Shown: positions 16,732-26,242 of the stretch, one piece after another
How the letters are laid out: each line of letters starts with the position of its first letter
How positions within the stretch are numbered: the stretch's first letter is position 1
Translations under genes and position numbers: made by a program
Notes under the pieces: model-generated
Told to the model about the DNA's origin: nothing
What the model saw: only the letters and a program-made list of their open reading frames with translations
The model's database searches: none
Source: Sediminicola sp. YIK13
GTDB lineage: Bacteria; Bacteroidota; Bacteroidia; Flavobacteriales; Flavobacteriaceae
Assembly: GCF_001430825.1 (NCBI RefSeq)
Contig: NZ_CP010535.1
Coordinates: 2,646,501-2,710,500 of the forward strand
Length of the DNA: 64,000 nucleotides
Reading direction: 5' to 3'

Positions 16732-17805
16732 CTACTCTTTATTCGAAACCGAATTTACTTTAGCAATGATAGCCTCAGGGGTTATGGTATCCATAACGTT
16801 TTCATAACCCTTGGGGAATTTATTACCATATACGGAAGTAGGAATCAATGGATATAGGTCCCTATCTGCCAATAATGCCTGATCAATATCTTGTCCAAAT
16901 GGATAAAACCCGGCATAAGGATGGGTTACGCCCCAAATAGTTATAGTGGGTATTCCAAAGATCGCGGCCAAATGAGCGTTTCCGCTATCCATGGCCAGCA
17001 TAAGGTCTAGGTGGGAAATAACGGTCAATTCCTCTTCGAAAGAAATCTTTCCCGCCATATTCACGCAATTACTGAACTCTGTTGCCCAGGATTCCAACTG
17101 TTCTTCTTCCTTCTTACCGCCTCCAAACAATAGTATTTTATGATTGGCACTTTCATTAAGCGCCTTAACCACCTTATGCATTTGTAGTAATGGGTACATT
17201 TTTACCTCAAATGCTGCGAATGGTGCTATACCGATCCATTTTTCAGTCTTTGGCCCTATAACCTTTTGGATGGTTGCAGACATTTCTCTTTTTGGAGCAG
17301 GGCTGACCAATTCTAAATTAACAGGGAATCCTAATATGGCAAAAACATCAGCATATCGCTGGTGAGAGGATTTTAATGGTTTGAATATTTTTTGGGAACC
17401 TGCAGTGAGGGCCTTTTTTTCAACGCGACCCTTATCTAGTTGCACAAAGGGAATGTTGGTCAGTCTAAAAAAAGCTTTTAAGATGGAGCTTCGCAGCACA
17501 TTGTGAAGATCTGCGACTGCATCTATGCCAAGGCCTTTAAGTTCCTTAAAAAGACTATAGAGTCCGACTACACCCTTATGTTTCCCCTTTACGTCAGCAG
17601 CATAGACAGTAACGTTAGGAATTCCTTGAAATAAAGGGGTAAAAAAGCTTCTGGTTAAAACGGTGATCTGGACATTTGGATATTGACTTACCAAGCCCGA
17701 CAGCACCGGGACCGTCATGGCCACATCTCCCATAGCAGACAACCTGATCACCAAAATGTGAGTGCTATCTTTTGATTTTAAAGAAATGTTACCCTTTTTG
17801 GCCAC
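16732..17805 (-). CDS. Glycosyltransferase family 9 (heptosyltransferase-like)
   Basis: 357 residues with the two-lobe GT9 fold. The N-terminal lobe has LVIRLSAMGDVAMTVPVL (about 18-35), and the C-terminal donor site has MAMDSGNAHLAAIFGIPTITIWG with the D-S-G-N-x-H-L/I-A motif. GT9 enzymes add heptose (or related sugars) to the lipopolysaccharide core at the inner face of the inner membrane. Its start overlaps the end of the DUF4254 gene by 17 bp, so they are coupled. This pair is conserved in Flavobacteriia. The acceptor is inferred to be the lipid A core. Confidence 0.92.
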   Translation of the reverse strand: MAKKGNISLKSKDSTHILVIRLSAMGDVAMTVPVLSGLVSQYPNVQITVLTRSFFTPLFQGIPNVTVYAADVKGKHKGVVGLYSLFKELKGLGIDAVADLHNVLRSSILKAFFRLTNIPFVQLDKGRVEKKALTAGSQKIFKPLKSSHQRYADVFAILGFPVNLELVSPAPKREMSATIQKVIGPKTEKWIGIAPFAAFEVKMYPLLQMHKVVKALNESANHKILLFGGGKKEEEQLESWATEFSNCVNMAGKISFEEELTVISHLDLMLAMDSGNAHLAAIFGIPTITIWGVTHPYAGFYPFGQDIDQALLADRDLYPLIPTSVYGNKFPKGYENVMDTITPEAIIAKVNSVSNKE

Positions 17806-18394
17806 GAAGAATTGGGTTTAATTCCTCGTCGTTGTACATTTTCATCTGTTTGTAGACCTTCATGTACTTATTGCCAGCTTCTATATCTGTAAGTAATTGG
17901 TCAATTGCCAATGATAGATCCTTCTTTTGTTCTAAGAGGATGTTCAACTTTTGTTGACACTTTAATACGTGTTCTTCCGAAGCATCTGTCCTTTCTGCCT
18001 CTTCTTTCATATGGTATACCTTCAAGGCCAAGATTGAGAGTCGGTCTATCGCCCAGGCTGGACTTTCAGTGTTGATGGTGGCATCTGCCTTTTTTACAAC
18101 CGATTGGTATTTTTTTAGAAAATAACTGTCGATATACTCCACCAAATCCGTTCTATCCTGATTACTGGCATCAATCTTACGTTTTAAAACCAATGCTGCA
18201 CCTGGCTCAATATTAGGATCCCTTATGATGTCTTCATAATGCCATTGCACCGTATCGATCCAGTTTTTTCGATATAACAAATGGGCGATATCGTCCTTTT
18301 TATAAGGATTTGAAAATTCTTGATAAACATCATCCTTAACGTGATACTTCTGTATACTTTCTTCAAAAATGAAATAGGCAAATTCACTGAACAT
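17789..18394 (-). CDS. DUF4254 family protein
   Basis: 201 residues, soluble and mostly helical with several charged heptad-like stretches (residues 100-190), no signal peptide. NWIDTVQWHYEDIIRDPNIEPG (about 38-60) is typical of DUF4254, a Bacteroidota family nearly always next to the GT9 gene, as here (17-bp overlap). Its biochemical role is unknown; association with LPS core assembly is inferred from neighbourhood only. Confidence 0.88.
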   Translation of the reverse strand: MFSEFAYFIFEESIQKYHVKDDVYQEFSNPYKKDDIAHLLYRKNWIDTVQWHYEDIIRDPNIEPGAALVLKRKIDASNQDRTDLVEYIDSYFLKKYQSVVKKADATINTESPAWAIDRLSILALKVYHMKEEAERTDASEEHVLKCQQKLNILLEQKKDLSLAIDQLLTDIEAGNKYMKVYKQMKMYNDEELNPILRGQKG

Positions 18395-18413
18395 TTTTAC
18401 GCGTATTTTAGGG

Positions 18414-18421
18414 CAAAGATA
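18414..18421 (-). promoter_or_regulatory. -7 box (TATCTTTG) for DUF4254-GT9
   Basis: CAAAGATA on the plus strand, TATCTTTG on the minus strand. It ends 19 nt before the DUF4254 ATG and lies in the gap after the DUF6427 stop. Confidence 0.45.
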
Positions 18422-18425
18422 CTTT

Positions 18426-19364
18426 TTATTTATTCAAGATATCCCCGAAGAAGATAAGGAAGGGAATAAGCACAGCAGCTATCAGTGCTATCTCCTTCAC
18501 ATTTGACCTCTTTATTGATTCTATATAATGGGTAAAGAAAATAACTGCTGGGAAGAAAGTCATCAATACAGGGTACGAATCATCGGCAGATATGAGTACG
18601 ACGGAAATCACGGAAATAAAAAAGTACAGGGCTATCAGTCGCATCGCAATAATCTTTCCAGAGCCAGAAGTACGGAGTTTAACAAATGCCACTATCCCGG
18701 CTATAGTGGTCAATAGGATATAGATGACCAATTTAATACTGTTCCCAATATGTGTAAAATAAGCCACATTGAATTGATAATCGAATTGATAGTGTTTTTT
18801 TAAAAAAGTTGGATTGTCAACTATTAAAAGAACGGCATAGGAAATCATGGCCACCGTAAAAAAGCCGATAAAAGGTATCAACCAGTTCCTCCCATTTTTA
18901 GGGTCATACAGGTAAATAGCTATATAGACAAGAACAATATATACGATGGCCCAGTCATAAAACAGACTGGCCACTACGATCCAAAGTGAAGCATCGAATA
19001 TCTTTACTTTAATATTTTTTAATGATTTTATGCTCAGCAATCTCCTAGCGGCCAACAAAAGGAAGAGATTGCACCAAATGGCATTTTTATCTGTAAGCAC
19101 TTCGGGGAAAACCACCATTAACATGGTAAAAAACAAGATGGCAAAGGAATTTGTTTTGGTGAGTTTGTTCCGCTTTACAATAAAGTCAACCAAGAATATG
19201 CTGAACATTAAAAGGATCAAAAATCCCATTTTATATAGAAGTTCGTCAGAAAGCTCCGTCTGTACAAAAAGGAACAAATGGGCAAACCAATAGAACAAAA
19301 ACAAAAACACCAACAAAATAATGTAGTTAATGGGTTTTGTTTTTCCAAAAATGCTTGAAATCAT
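18426..19364 (-). CDS. DUF6427 family membrane protein
   Basis: 312 residues with about nine hydrophobic helices and almost no soluble parts. The N-terminus MISSIFGKTKPINYIILLVF and the position between DUF4254 and the divergent DUF6341 gene match the Flavobacteriia DUF6427 family. It may be an integral membrane partner in envelope polysaccharide synthesis, but no catalytic motif is visible and function is unknown. Confidence 0.82.
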   Translation of the reverse strand: MISSIFGKTKPINYIILLVFLFLFYWFAHLFLFVQTELSDELLYKMGFLILLMFSIFLVDFIVKRNKLTKTNSFAILFFTMLMVVFPEVLTDKNAIWCNLFLLLAARRLLSIKSLKNIKVKIFDASLWIVVASLFYDWAIVYIVLVYIAIYLYDPKNGRNWLIPFIGFFTVAMISYAVLLIVDNPTFLKKHYQFDYQFNVAYFTHIGNSIKLVIYILLTTIAGIVAFVKLRTSGSGKIIAMRLIALYFFISVISVVLISADDSYPVLMTFFPAVIFFTHYIESIKRSNVKEIALIAAVLIPFLIFFGDILNK

Positions 19365-19376
19365 CCTAGGTTTTTA

Positions 19377-19384
19377 TACTTTTG
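19377..19384 (+). promoter_or_regulatory. -7 box (TACTTTTG) for the DUF6341 gene
   Basis: Exact TAnnTTTG match, 20 nt before the ATG at 19404, in the 39-bp divergent gap. Confidence 0.5.
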
Positions 19385-19403
19385 CAAGGTAAAGATAAAT
19401 AAG

Positions 19404-19625
19404 ATGACAGCATTTTTTGAAGGCATAGCGGATTTATTTGTAAACTACTTGTTTTGGCCATTTGACCAATTGCGTTTTATGGAAAATTGGTGGGCGGCCA
19501 ATTTTTTAAATTGGATCTTTATGATCATCTGCACGGCTGCAATGGTATACTGGATGTTACAATTGAAAAAGTTCAACGATAGCGGAGAAGAGAGCAAGGA
19601 CGCAACGGCTCATTCCTACATCTAA
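19404..19625 (+). CDS. DUF6341 family small membrane protein
   Basis: 73 residues: an amphipathic N-terminus (MTAFFEGIADLFVNYLFWPF), one clear transmembrane helix (FLNWIFMIICTAAMVYWML) and a short polar tail. Size, the FWPFDQLR segment and the divergent position next to DUF6427 fit the Flavobacteriia DUF6341 family, sometimes mislabelled uracil phosphoribosyltransferase in databases. It has no phosphoribosyltransferase motif. Function unknown. Confidence 0.85.
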   Translation: MTAFFEGIADLFVNYLFWPFDQLRFMENWWAANFLNWIFMIICTAAMVYWMLQLKKFNDSGEESKDATAHSYI

Positions 19626-19644
19626 AAGGATTTAAAATAAAAAC

Positions 19645-19688
19645 AAAATCCGCATTGGATATAGAAATCTATATTCGATGCGGATTTT
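19645..19688. terminator. Long bidirectional terminator hairpin
   Basis: AAAATCCGCAT (19645-19655) pairs with ATGCGGATTTT (19678-19688), and the inner GGATATAGA/TCTATATTC extends the stem. It lies between the convergent DUF6341 and purD genes. Confidence 0.8.
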
Positions 19689-19707
19689 CTATTCCATACA
19701 TTTCCCT

Positions 19708-20982
19708 CTATTTCAAATCAAATCCAAGATCCTTACGGTAGTACATCCCGTCAAAATGAAGTTTATCTAAATTTCGGTAGGATATTGCTAAAGCTTCTTT
19801 GAAATTTTCTCCGAAAGACGTAATCGCCATGACTCTTCCACCGTTGGTAACTACTTTACCATCTTTTAGGGTAGTACCGGCATGGAACACCAAAGAATCA
19901 GAGATAGTGTCATATCCTGTTATTTCTTTTCCCTTGTCATAGGCTTCCGGATAACCTCCTGCAACGGTCATCACGGTTGTAGCGGTCCTATCATCTATTC
20001 TTAAATCAATTTGATCCAGGGTTTGATTGGCCACGGCCTCAAAAACGGCAACTAAGTCGTTCTGAATTCTTGGTAATACCACTTCGGTTTCCGGATCTCC
20101 CAAACGGACATTGTATTCGATCACTTTAGGTTCCTCCCCAACCTTGATCAAGCCGATGAAGATAAATCCCTTATATGGCAGGTTATCCTTTTTAAGACCC
20201 TCTACGGTAGGTTTCACCACTCGTTCGTGTATCTTGTCCATAAATGCCTTATTGGCGAATGGAACGGGCGAAATGGCACCCATACCGCCTGTATTCAAAC
20301 CAGTGTCTCCTTCTCCTATGCGTTTATAATCCTTGGCTGTTGGTAAAACCTTGTAGTTTTTCCCATCGGTCAATACAAAAACACTTAGTTCAATACCAGA
20401 AAGGAATTCTTCAATGACCACTGTAGCGCTTGCATTTCCAAATTTGGCATCTACCAACATGCTCTGCAGTTCCTTTTTTGCCTCGGCTATGTCATTTAGA
20501 ATTACCACTCCTTTCCCCGCCGCCAGGCCATCGGCCTTAAGCACATAAGGGGGTTTCAGGGTTTCCAGAAAAGCAAAGCCTTTTTCCAAGGTATCACTTG
20601 TAAAGCTTTGGTATGCCGCAGTAGGAATATTGTGGCGTATCATAAATTCTTTGGCAAAATCCTTACTTCCTTCTAAGGTAGCAGCTGCTTTTTGTGGACC
20701 AATGACGGGAATATGTTGTATTTCGGAATCGTTTAAAAAGAAGTCATGAATGCCGTTTACCAAAGGATCTTCGGGTCCTACAACTACCATGTTTATATTA
20801 TTGGATATAACCGCCTTTTTTATGGCTTCGAAATCATTCACCCCAATGGATAAATTTTCGGCAATGGACGCTGTACCAGCATTTCCTGGCGCAACATAAA
20901 GTTGATCTAGTTTAGGACTTTGCTTTAATTTCCATGCTAAGGTATGCTCACGACCACCAGCACCAAGGATCAGGATGTTCAT
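19708..20982 (-). CDS. purD: Phosphoribosylamine-glycine ligase
   Basis: 424 residues, standard length. It starts MNILILGAGGREHTLAWKL and has the ATP-grasp motifs PYVLKADGLAAGKGVV and EYNVRLGDPETEVVLPRI plus the PurD signature of the latter. It joins glycine to phosphoribosylamine with ATP, the second step of purine synthesis in the cytosol. It is separate from other pur genes here and has its own -7 box. Confidence 0.98.
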   Translation of the reverse strand: MNILILGAGGREHTLAWKLKQSPKLDQLYVAPGNAGTASIAENLSIGVNDFEAIKKAVISNNINMVVVGPEDPLVNGIHDFFLNDSEIQHIPVIGPQKAAATLEGSKDFAKEFMIRHNIPTAAYQSFTSDTLEKGFAFLETLKPPYVLKADGLAAGKGVVILNDIAEAKKELQSMLVDAKFGNASATVVIEEFLSGIELSVFVLTDGKNYKVLPTAKDYKRIGEGDTGLNTGGMGAISPVPFANKAFMDKIHERVVKPTVEGLKKDNLPYKGFIFIGLIKVGEEPKVIEYNVRLGDPETEVVLPRIQNDLVAVFEAVANQTLDQIDLRIDDRTATTVMTVAGGYPEAYDKGKEITGYDTISDSLVFHAGTTLKDGKVVTNGGRVMAITSFGENFKEALAISYRNLDKLHFDGMYYRKDLGFDLK

Positions 20983-20998
20983 TTTCTATAGTTTTGGG

Positions 20999-21006
20999 CA
21001 AAAATA
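20999..21006 (-). promoter_or_regulatory. -7 box (TATTTTTG) for purD
   Basis: CAAAAATA on the plus strand; the minus-strand match to TAnnTTTG ends 16 nt before the purD ATG. Confidence 0.45.
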
Positions 21007-21072
21007 CAGATTGAGGTTGAAAATCATGTTATTCCTTGAAATAATAACAAATTGAATTTTATTAAACTCTTT

Positions 21073-22059
21073 CTAATTTTTATTTCTATCCGCAAAGTCG
21101 CGGTGTTCCGTTTTTACCAATTCCTCTTGAGAAAGGGACTTAAAATAATCATAGGTTTTCTTCATCCCCTCTGCTCTACCTACCTTGGGTTCCCATCCCA
21201 AAATCTCCTTGGCTTTGGAAATATCCGGTTGTCTTTGCATAGGGTCATCCTTTGGCAACGGTTTGTAAATAACCTTTTGATCTGTTCCGGTTAATTTTAT
21301 GATCTCTTCAGCAAAGTCTCTAATGGTTATTTCATGGGGATTTCCAATATTTACCGGATCTGTATAATCACTCATTAGCAAACGATAGATACCTTCAACC
21401 TCGTCATCGACATAACAAAATGATCTAGTCTGAGAACCGTCCCCAAAGACCGTAAGATCCTCCCCACGTAAGGCTTGTCCCATAAAAGCTGGAATAACAC
21501 GCCCGTCATTAAGTCGCATTCTAGGCCCATAAGTATTGAAGATTCGCACGATACGGGTATCTACTCCGTGGAAGCGGTGGTAGGCCATTGTAATCGACTC
21601 CTGAAAGCGTTTGGCTTCATCGTAGACCCCTCTTGGCCCTATGGTGTTGACATTGCCGTAGTATTCTTCGGTCTGTGGATGTACCAATGGGTCTCCATAA
21701 ATCTCCGAAGTGGAAGCAATAAGGATTCTGGCCCCTTTATCCTTTGCAAGCCCCAATAAGTTGTGTGTTCCCAAAGCCCCTACTTTTAAGGTTTGGATTG
21801 GAATTTTCAAATAATCGATCGGACTTGCGGGCGATGCAAAATGAAGAATATAATCCAGTTTTCCGGGAACATGAACAAACTTGGTTACATCATGATGATA
21901 AAACTCAAATTGTTCCAAATGAAAGAGATGGTCAATGTTTTTAAGATCTCCCGTAATGAGGTTATCCATGGCGATGACATGAAAGCCCTCTTTGATAAAA
22001 CGATCACATAAGTGTGAACCTAGAAACCCTGCTGCCCCTGTAATTAAAACTCTTTTCAT
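21073..22059 (-). CDS. UDP-glucuronate decarboxylase (UXS-like SDR)
   Basis: 328 residues. Extended SDR: the NAD site [10 protein letters not shown] (about 7-16), and the active site with Thr/Ser (STSEIYGDP) and YDEAKR (Tyr-x-x-x-Lys). [13 protein letters not shown] and [17 protein letters not shown] are typical of UDP-xylose synthase. It converts UDP-glucuronate to UDP-xylose in the cytosol, a sugar donor for the adjacent polysaccharide genes. A UDP-glucose dehydrogenase, needed to make its substrate, is not in this window. Other SDR sugar epimerases are possible but fit less well. Confidence 0.88.
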   Translation of the reverse strand: MKRVLITGAAGFLGSHLCDRFIKEGFHVIAMDNLITGDLKNIDHLFHLEQFEFYHHDVTKFVHVPGKLDYILHFASPASPIDYLKIPIQTLKVGALGTHNLLGLAKDKGARILIASTSEIYGDPLVHPQTEEYYGNVNTIGPRGVYDEAKRFQESITMAYHRFHGVDTRIVRIFNTYGPRMRLNDGRVIPAFMGQALRGEDLTVFGDGSQTRSFCYVDDEVEGIYRLLMSDYTDPVNIGNPHEITIRDFAEEIIKLTGTDQKVIYKPLPKDDPMQRQPDISKAKEILGWEPKVGRAEGMKKTYDYFKSLSQEELVKTEHRDFADRNKN

Positions 22060-22162
22060 TCTTTATGTTTTTGCTTACTCCTATAAAAGTTTCGAAAATA
22101 CTATAATAAACTTCATGGTGGGATTATACAAGATTAACAGCCAAAATAAAGGATTACTTGTA

Positions 22163-23515
22163 TTAATATGCCTTCTCCTCCCCTTTGATGGCATTTAACA
22201 CGGTTTGGAATACTATTTTAATATCCAGGAAGAGGGACCAGTTTTCTATATAGAAGATGTCAAATTTAATCCGGTTTAAAATATCCGCCTCGGCCTCTAT
22301 TTCTCCTCTATAACCGCGAATTTGCGCCAATCCTGTTATACCGGGCTTCACAAAATGCCTCAACATATACTTATCTACCTTGTTGGCATACTCATTAGTA
22401 TGTTTTACCATATGGGGCCTTGGGCCTACAACCGACATTGTGCCAAAGAACACATTATAAAACTGTGGTAATTCATCAATGCTGGTTCGTCTTATGAAGC
22501 GCCCTACTTTTGTTATCCGCATATCATTTTTACTGGCCTGAAAACGATCCGCATCTTGGTTAGGGGCCATAGATCGAAATTTATAACAATAGAACTCCTT
22601 GTTGTCTATTCCGTTTCTTTTTTGCCTAAAGAAAATAGGGCCTTTAGATTCAAGCGATATAATGATGGCCAATAATGGTGTCAGCCACGACAACAAGCCA
22701 AGGATCACAATTATAGCAAAAATAATATCGAACGAACGTTTTACAAATGAGTTAATGGGGTTATGAAGGGGTATATCCCTTAACGATAAAACAGGGATAT
22801 AATCATAATATTCAAACTTCAATTTCTTCGCGAAGATGTTCTTGTTGTCCGGAATAAATTTTAAGGTCTTTAAATTGTTATCCGCAAAATTGATAAACTC
22901 ATTTATTTCACTGTTCTTTAATTCCGAAATAGAGCAATAGATTTCATCGATTTGTTTAATTAGGATATAATCAAACGTTTTTTGGATATCAAAACCCCTG
23001 TCCTTTGGGCAAAACTGCTTTACAAAATGATACCCAAATTCTGCCCTATTGTTGAATACATCTATTAGTTGTTCCGTTTTTTTGTTTTTTCCAATGACCA
23101 CAACATTCCTAAGATTTCCTTTTACGCGTTCCCTATATTTCATTAATAGCACATAGTTCAAAAACTTTAAAGCTGAGATTGATAAACCTACAAGTAAAAA
23201 ATATTGGCCCAAAACAAACCGACTGATGTTGGGTTGTTTAAAAAATCCTATAAAAGCATAAAGGGTTAAGAAAAAGAATAAAAATTGAGAAAATAACAAT
23301 TTTAGAATGTAGGTTACCTTGGTATACCTATACACCTCATAAAATTCATTTTTAAATGAAATGATCACCCAGATTATGGAAATGTAGGTGTGGAAAAGAA
23401 TTGGTGTTAAAAAATTAATAGGCAGATAATAGGCAAACAGATTGATGACCAACAAATCCACCGCATAGGATATGGGATTAATAAAACCTGAATAGCGATG
23501 TTGGTTGGAAAACAT
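22163..23515 (-). CDS. Initiating polyprenyl-phosphate sugar phosphotransferase (WcaJ/WbaP-like)
   Basis: 450 residues. Four or five N-terminal hydrophobic helices, a central CoA-binding-like region, then the bacterial sugar transferase domain: KRSFDIIFAI (about 255), PIFFRQKRNG, YKFRSM, and DELPQFYNVFFGTMSVVGPRPHM. This enzyme starts O-unit or exopolysaccharide assembly by moving a sugar-1-phosphate onto undecaprenyl phosphate. It sits at the distal end of the polysaccharide locus next to UXS and GT4 genes and has its own -7 box. Confidence 0.94.
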   Translation of the reverse strand: MFSNQHRYSGFINPISYAVDLLVINLFAYYLPINFLTPILFHTYISIIWVIISFKNEFYEVYRYTKVTYILKLLFSQFLFFFLTLYAFIGFFKQPNISRFVLGQYFLLVGLSISALKFLNYVLLMKYRERVKGNLRNVVVIGKNKKTEQLIDVFNNRAEFGYHFVKQFCPKDRGFDIQKTFDYILIKQIDEIYCSISELKNSEINEFINFADNNLKTLKFIPDNKNIFAKKLKFEYYDYIPVLSLRDIPLHNPINSFVKRSFDIIFAIIVILGLLSWLTPLLAIIISLESKGPIFFRQKRNGIDNKEFYCYKFRSMAPNQDADRFQASKNDMRITKVGRFIRRTSIDELPQFYNVFFGTMSVVGPRPHMVKHTNEYANKVDKYMLRHFVKPGITGLAQIRGYRGEIEAEADILNRIKFDIFYIENWSLFLDIKIVFQTVLNAIKGEEKAY

Positions 23516-23543
23516 TATATGGATTGGAAATTTATTCTAAACG

Positions 23544-23551
23544 CAAATATA
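23544..23551 (-). promoter_or_regulatory. -7 box (TATATTTG) for the phosphotransferase gene
   Basis: CAAATATA on the plus strand, 28 nt upstream of the ATG at 23515, in the gap after the GT4 gene. Confidence 0.4.
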
Positions 23552-23590
23552 ATATTATAAAAATGATAAATTATAGCCTAACAAAATTCC

Positions 23591-24706
23591 TTATTTAAGC
23601 TTTTTAAATTTGGAATATTCTAATTCCACATAATTTTTCATTTCTAGTTCAAACCGTTTCTTTGAAAATTTCTCAACACTTTCTCGAATTACTTCGGGTT
23701 CAAAATTTAAACTTTCAAAATATATTACTGCTTCTTTTATAGAATTGACAGATTGCCGACCAAAATGAACGCCTGAAATTCCATGCTTAACAGTCTCCAA
23801 TAGCCCCCCTTTCCCAAATCCAATCACTGGAGTTCCGCATGCCTGTGCTTCCACAGGGACAATTCCAAAATCTTCCTCCGCTGCAAAAACAAATGCCTTG
23901 GCTGATTGCATGTAGCGCTTTAGTATTTCATCTGAAACAAAACCCAAAAATTCAATATTGTCTTTTGCAATTTTTTTTATTTTCTCAAAATCAGGACCTT
24001 TCCCAGCAACCACCAATTTTTTATCCGGCATTTCATTAAAAGCTTTTACAATTAGATCAATTTTCTTATACGGAACCATTCTAGAAGCAGTAAAATAGAA
24101 ATCTTCTTTATTTCTTTCTAGCTTAAAAGATTCTGTGTCCACTGGCGGATAAATCACCTTTGCCTTTCTGCGATATACCTTAAATATTCTTCTTGCAATA
24201 AATTCAGAGTTTGCCACAAAATGATCAACTCGATTTGAACTAATTATATCCCAATTACGCATCTTATGTAGAACATACTTGGCATACATCCCTTTGAATC
24301 CTCTATTTAACCCTGCCTCATTTAAATATTGATGATATAAATCCCAAGAATACCTCATAGGTGAATGGCAATAACAAATATGCAATTGATCATGATGTGT
24401 AATAACGCCTTTTGCAATGGAAGAAGAGGAACTTAAAATAAATTCATATTCCTCCAAATTAAATTGTTCAATAGCATAAGGGAATATTTGAAGAAACTTT
24501 CGGTGATTGGATTTTGCTGTTGGTAATTCTTGAATAAAACTAGTTTTGACCTTTTGCCCATTCAAAATATTAGCCCTGTCTTTTACCGATAAAAAATCTA
24601 CTAATGCATAATGTTCGAAGTCTGGCCATATATCGTTAAAAGATTGTATGACCTTTTCTGCTCCTCCGTTTGTATAATACCAATCATGCACCAATGCTTT
24701 TTTCAT
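23591..24706 (-). CDS. Glycosyltransferase family 4 (mannosyl/rhamnosyl transferase-like)
   Basis: 371 residues, GT-B fold. The N-terminus KALVHDWYYTNGGAEKV and the C-terminal donor motif EEDFGIVPVEAQACG (E-x7-E) are typical of WbaZ-type GT4 enzymes, with FTASRMVPYKKID before it. It would add one sugar to the lipid-linked repeat unit at the cytoplasmic face. Donor and linkage are not predictable. A 330-bp gap separates it from the more AT-rich genes upstream. Confidence 0.9.
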   Translation of the reverse strand: MKKALVHDWYYTNGGAEKVIQSFNDIWPDFEHYALVDFLSVKDRANILNGQKVKTSFIQELPTAKSNHRKFLQIFPYAIEQFNLEEYEFILSSSSSIAKGVITHHDQLHICYCHSPMRYSWDLYHQYLNEAGLNRGFKGMYAKYVLHKMRNWDIISSNRVDHFVANSEFIARRIFKVYRRKAKVIYPPVDTESFKLERNKEDFYFTASRMVPYKKIDLIVKAFNEMPDKKLVVAGKGPDFEKIKKIAKDNIEFLGFVSDEILKRYMQSAKAFVFAAEEDFGIVPVEAQACGTPVIGFGKGGLLETVKHGISGVHFGRQSVNSIKEAVIYFESLNFEPEVIRESVEKFSKKRFELEMKNYVELEYSKFKKLK

Positions 24707-25036
24707 TTTTTTAGATTTATTCTATAAGAAGAGACAATATTTTATTAATTAACACAATCTCTATAATGGAGAATTATATTAGTTTGTTAAAGATACTAAC
24801 TACCCTACACAATTTTATATTCTTTAATTTAATGTCTTTAATAAAACGCTGTGAATTCAAGTTTTTCACTATTCATAATAGTCATAAATCCAAGTAGTTC
24901 TTTAAATTGCAGCAAAGTATTTAATTGACAATTTTTTTGTTCGTATTGACCCTAAAAAATTCTTTCAGAATTAACTAGGGTTTAACCAATATTATTACCA
25001 TTTCACTCATTAATAAATTAACATATAATTCGTGAG
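24707..25036. other. 330-bp AT-rich gap in the polysaccharide locus
   Basis: No gene or strong terminator is seen. It presumably holds the promoter of the GT4 gene and the end of the polymerase transcript. It marks the border between the very AT-rich cassette and the less AT-rich distal genes. Confidence 0.5.
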
Positions 25037-26242
25037 TTATTTATCTTTATTTTTGAGGTTATTAGCCCTTACTGCTAAAATTAATATTGAAAATATTGTC
25101 GTGATTAATATTTTCCCCTGAAATCTAGAGAAAACGGATTCAACAAACTGGCTCAAGAACACCAACAAACTAAAGCATATTAAGGCTAAATTAACATAAT
25201 TCAACTTTTTAATTAATCTTAAAGGATAGAGAATAATTAGTAAAATTGATATTAGCCCAATAAGGCCAAAATCCAGGTATTCCTTAAGATATTGATTATG
25301 AATATCAAATTTATTATATTTTAACCGTGGGTCTTTCTCATAATTGGTATCGAGATATATTTTCAAACTCTTTTCGCCATTCGTAATTCCTTCTCCAAAC
25401 ACAAAATAATTATCCTCAATTATTTCATAAGCACTTTTCCATAAAAAAAATCGCTCGTCAGAATTATTTTTCAAGTTATAAAGCTTAGACTTCAAGTAAG
25501 GTGATTGATAAAAAGTTAAAGCCATTACCATTGTTAGAATCAAAGAAATTATTAAAATTTTAATTTTGGAAAGTTTTAAACTTTTAAAACAGAAATACGA
25601 AATAAAAAATAAATAAATTAAAATATTAATTACAAGAGAAGACCTCCCTGCCAAGTAAAATAAATTAAGATTAAAAACTATTTGGAATATGATATTAATT
25701 TTATATTTAAGATTACTTAGGTTGGAAAGAAGAAGAATATTGCCCACAACTAAATAATAACTCCAATATGAGGGATGAATTTCCATTAAATGTGGATATT
25801 TCCATTGGAGATAATTAGAATCCATCGTGGAAATGAATTTCATATTGCTATAGTAAAAGTGTTCTAGCATCAAACAGGAAACGATACTAATTAGAATCAA
25901 ACCAATCAAATAAACATTAATTAGAGTCTTAAATTGCTTTACATTATATACAAAAATGAATATAAGTATAGGTAATACCAACACCATGATTTGCTTTTCA
26001 AGTTGTTTGATGGATTGGCTATAGTCTTCTGAAAGAATAAAGAAAAATAGGTAAATAATAACGTATAACACAAAAGGAAAACAATCATAAAAATGATTAA
26101 AGTCTACTTTTCTTTTTTGAATGATGACAATAACGGAATATATAAACAGTAAGCCAAGGGCATATCCCCCTAATTTAATGTCCAGTAATGAAACATTAAG
26201 TGTTATACCTAAAAGGACAGGGAATAAATTAGTTAACTTCAA
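25037..26242 (-). CDS. O-antigen ligase/polymerase-like membrane protein (Wzy/WaaL)
   Basis: 401 residues with about 11 hydrophobic helices and one larger periplasmic loop near residues 240-310 (WKSAYEIIEDNYFVFGEGITNGEKS, FDIHNQYLKEYLDFGLIGL). The loop carries the HNQYL-type histidine segment of the O-antigen ligase family (Wzy_C). Such proteins either polymerise repeat units or ligate the chain to lipid A core at the periplasmic face. It overlaps the next polymerase-like gene by 14 bp. Which of the two is Wzy and which WaaL is not decidable. Confidence 0.85.
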   Translation of the reverse strand: MKLTNLFPVLLGITLNVSLLDIKLGGYALGLLFIYSVIVIIQKRKVDFNHFYDCFPFVLYVIIYLFFFILSEDYSQSIKQLEKQIMVLVLPILIFIFVYNVKQFKTLINVYLIGLILISIVSCLMLEHFYYSNMKFISTMDSNYLQWKYPHLMEIHPSYWSYYLVVGNILLLSNLSNLKYKINIIFQIVFNLNLFYLAGRSSLVINILIYLFFISYFCFKSLKLSKIKILIISLILTMVMALTFYQSPYLKSKLYNLKNNSDERFFLWKSAYEIIEDNYFVFGEGITNGEKSLKIYLDTNYEKDPRLKYNKFDIHNQYLKEYLDFGLIGLISILLIILYPLRLIKKLNYVNLALICFSLLVFLSQFVESVFSRFQGKILITTIFSILILAVRANNLKNKDK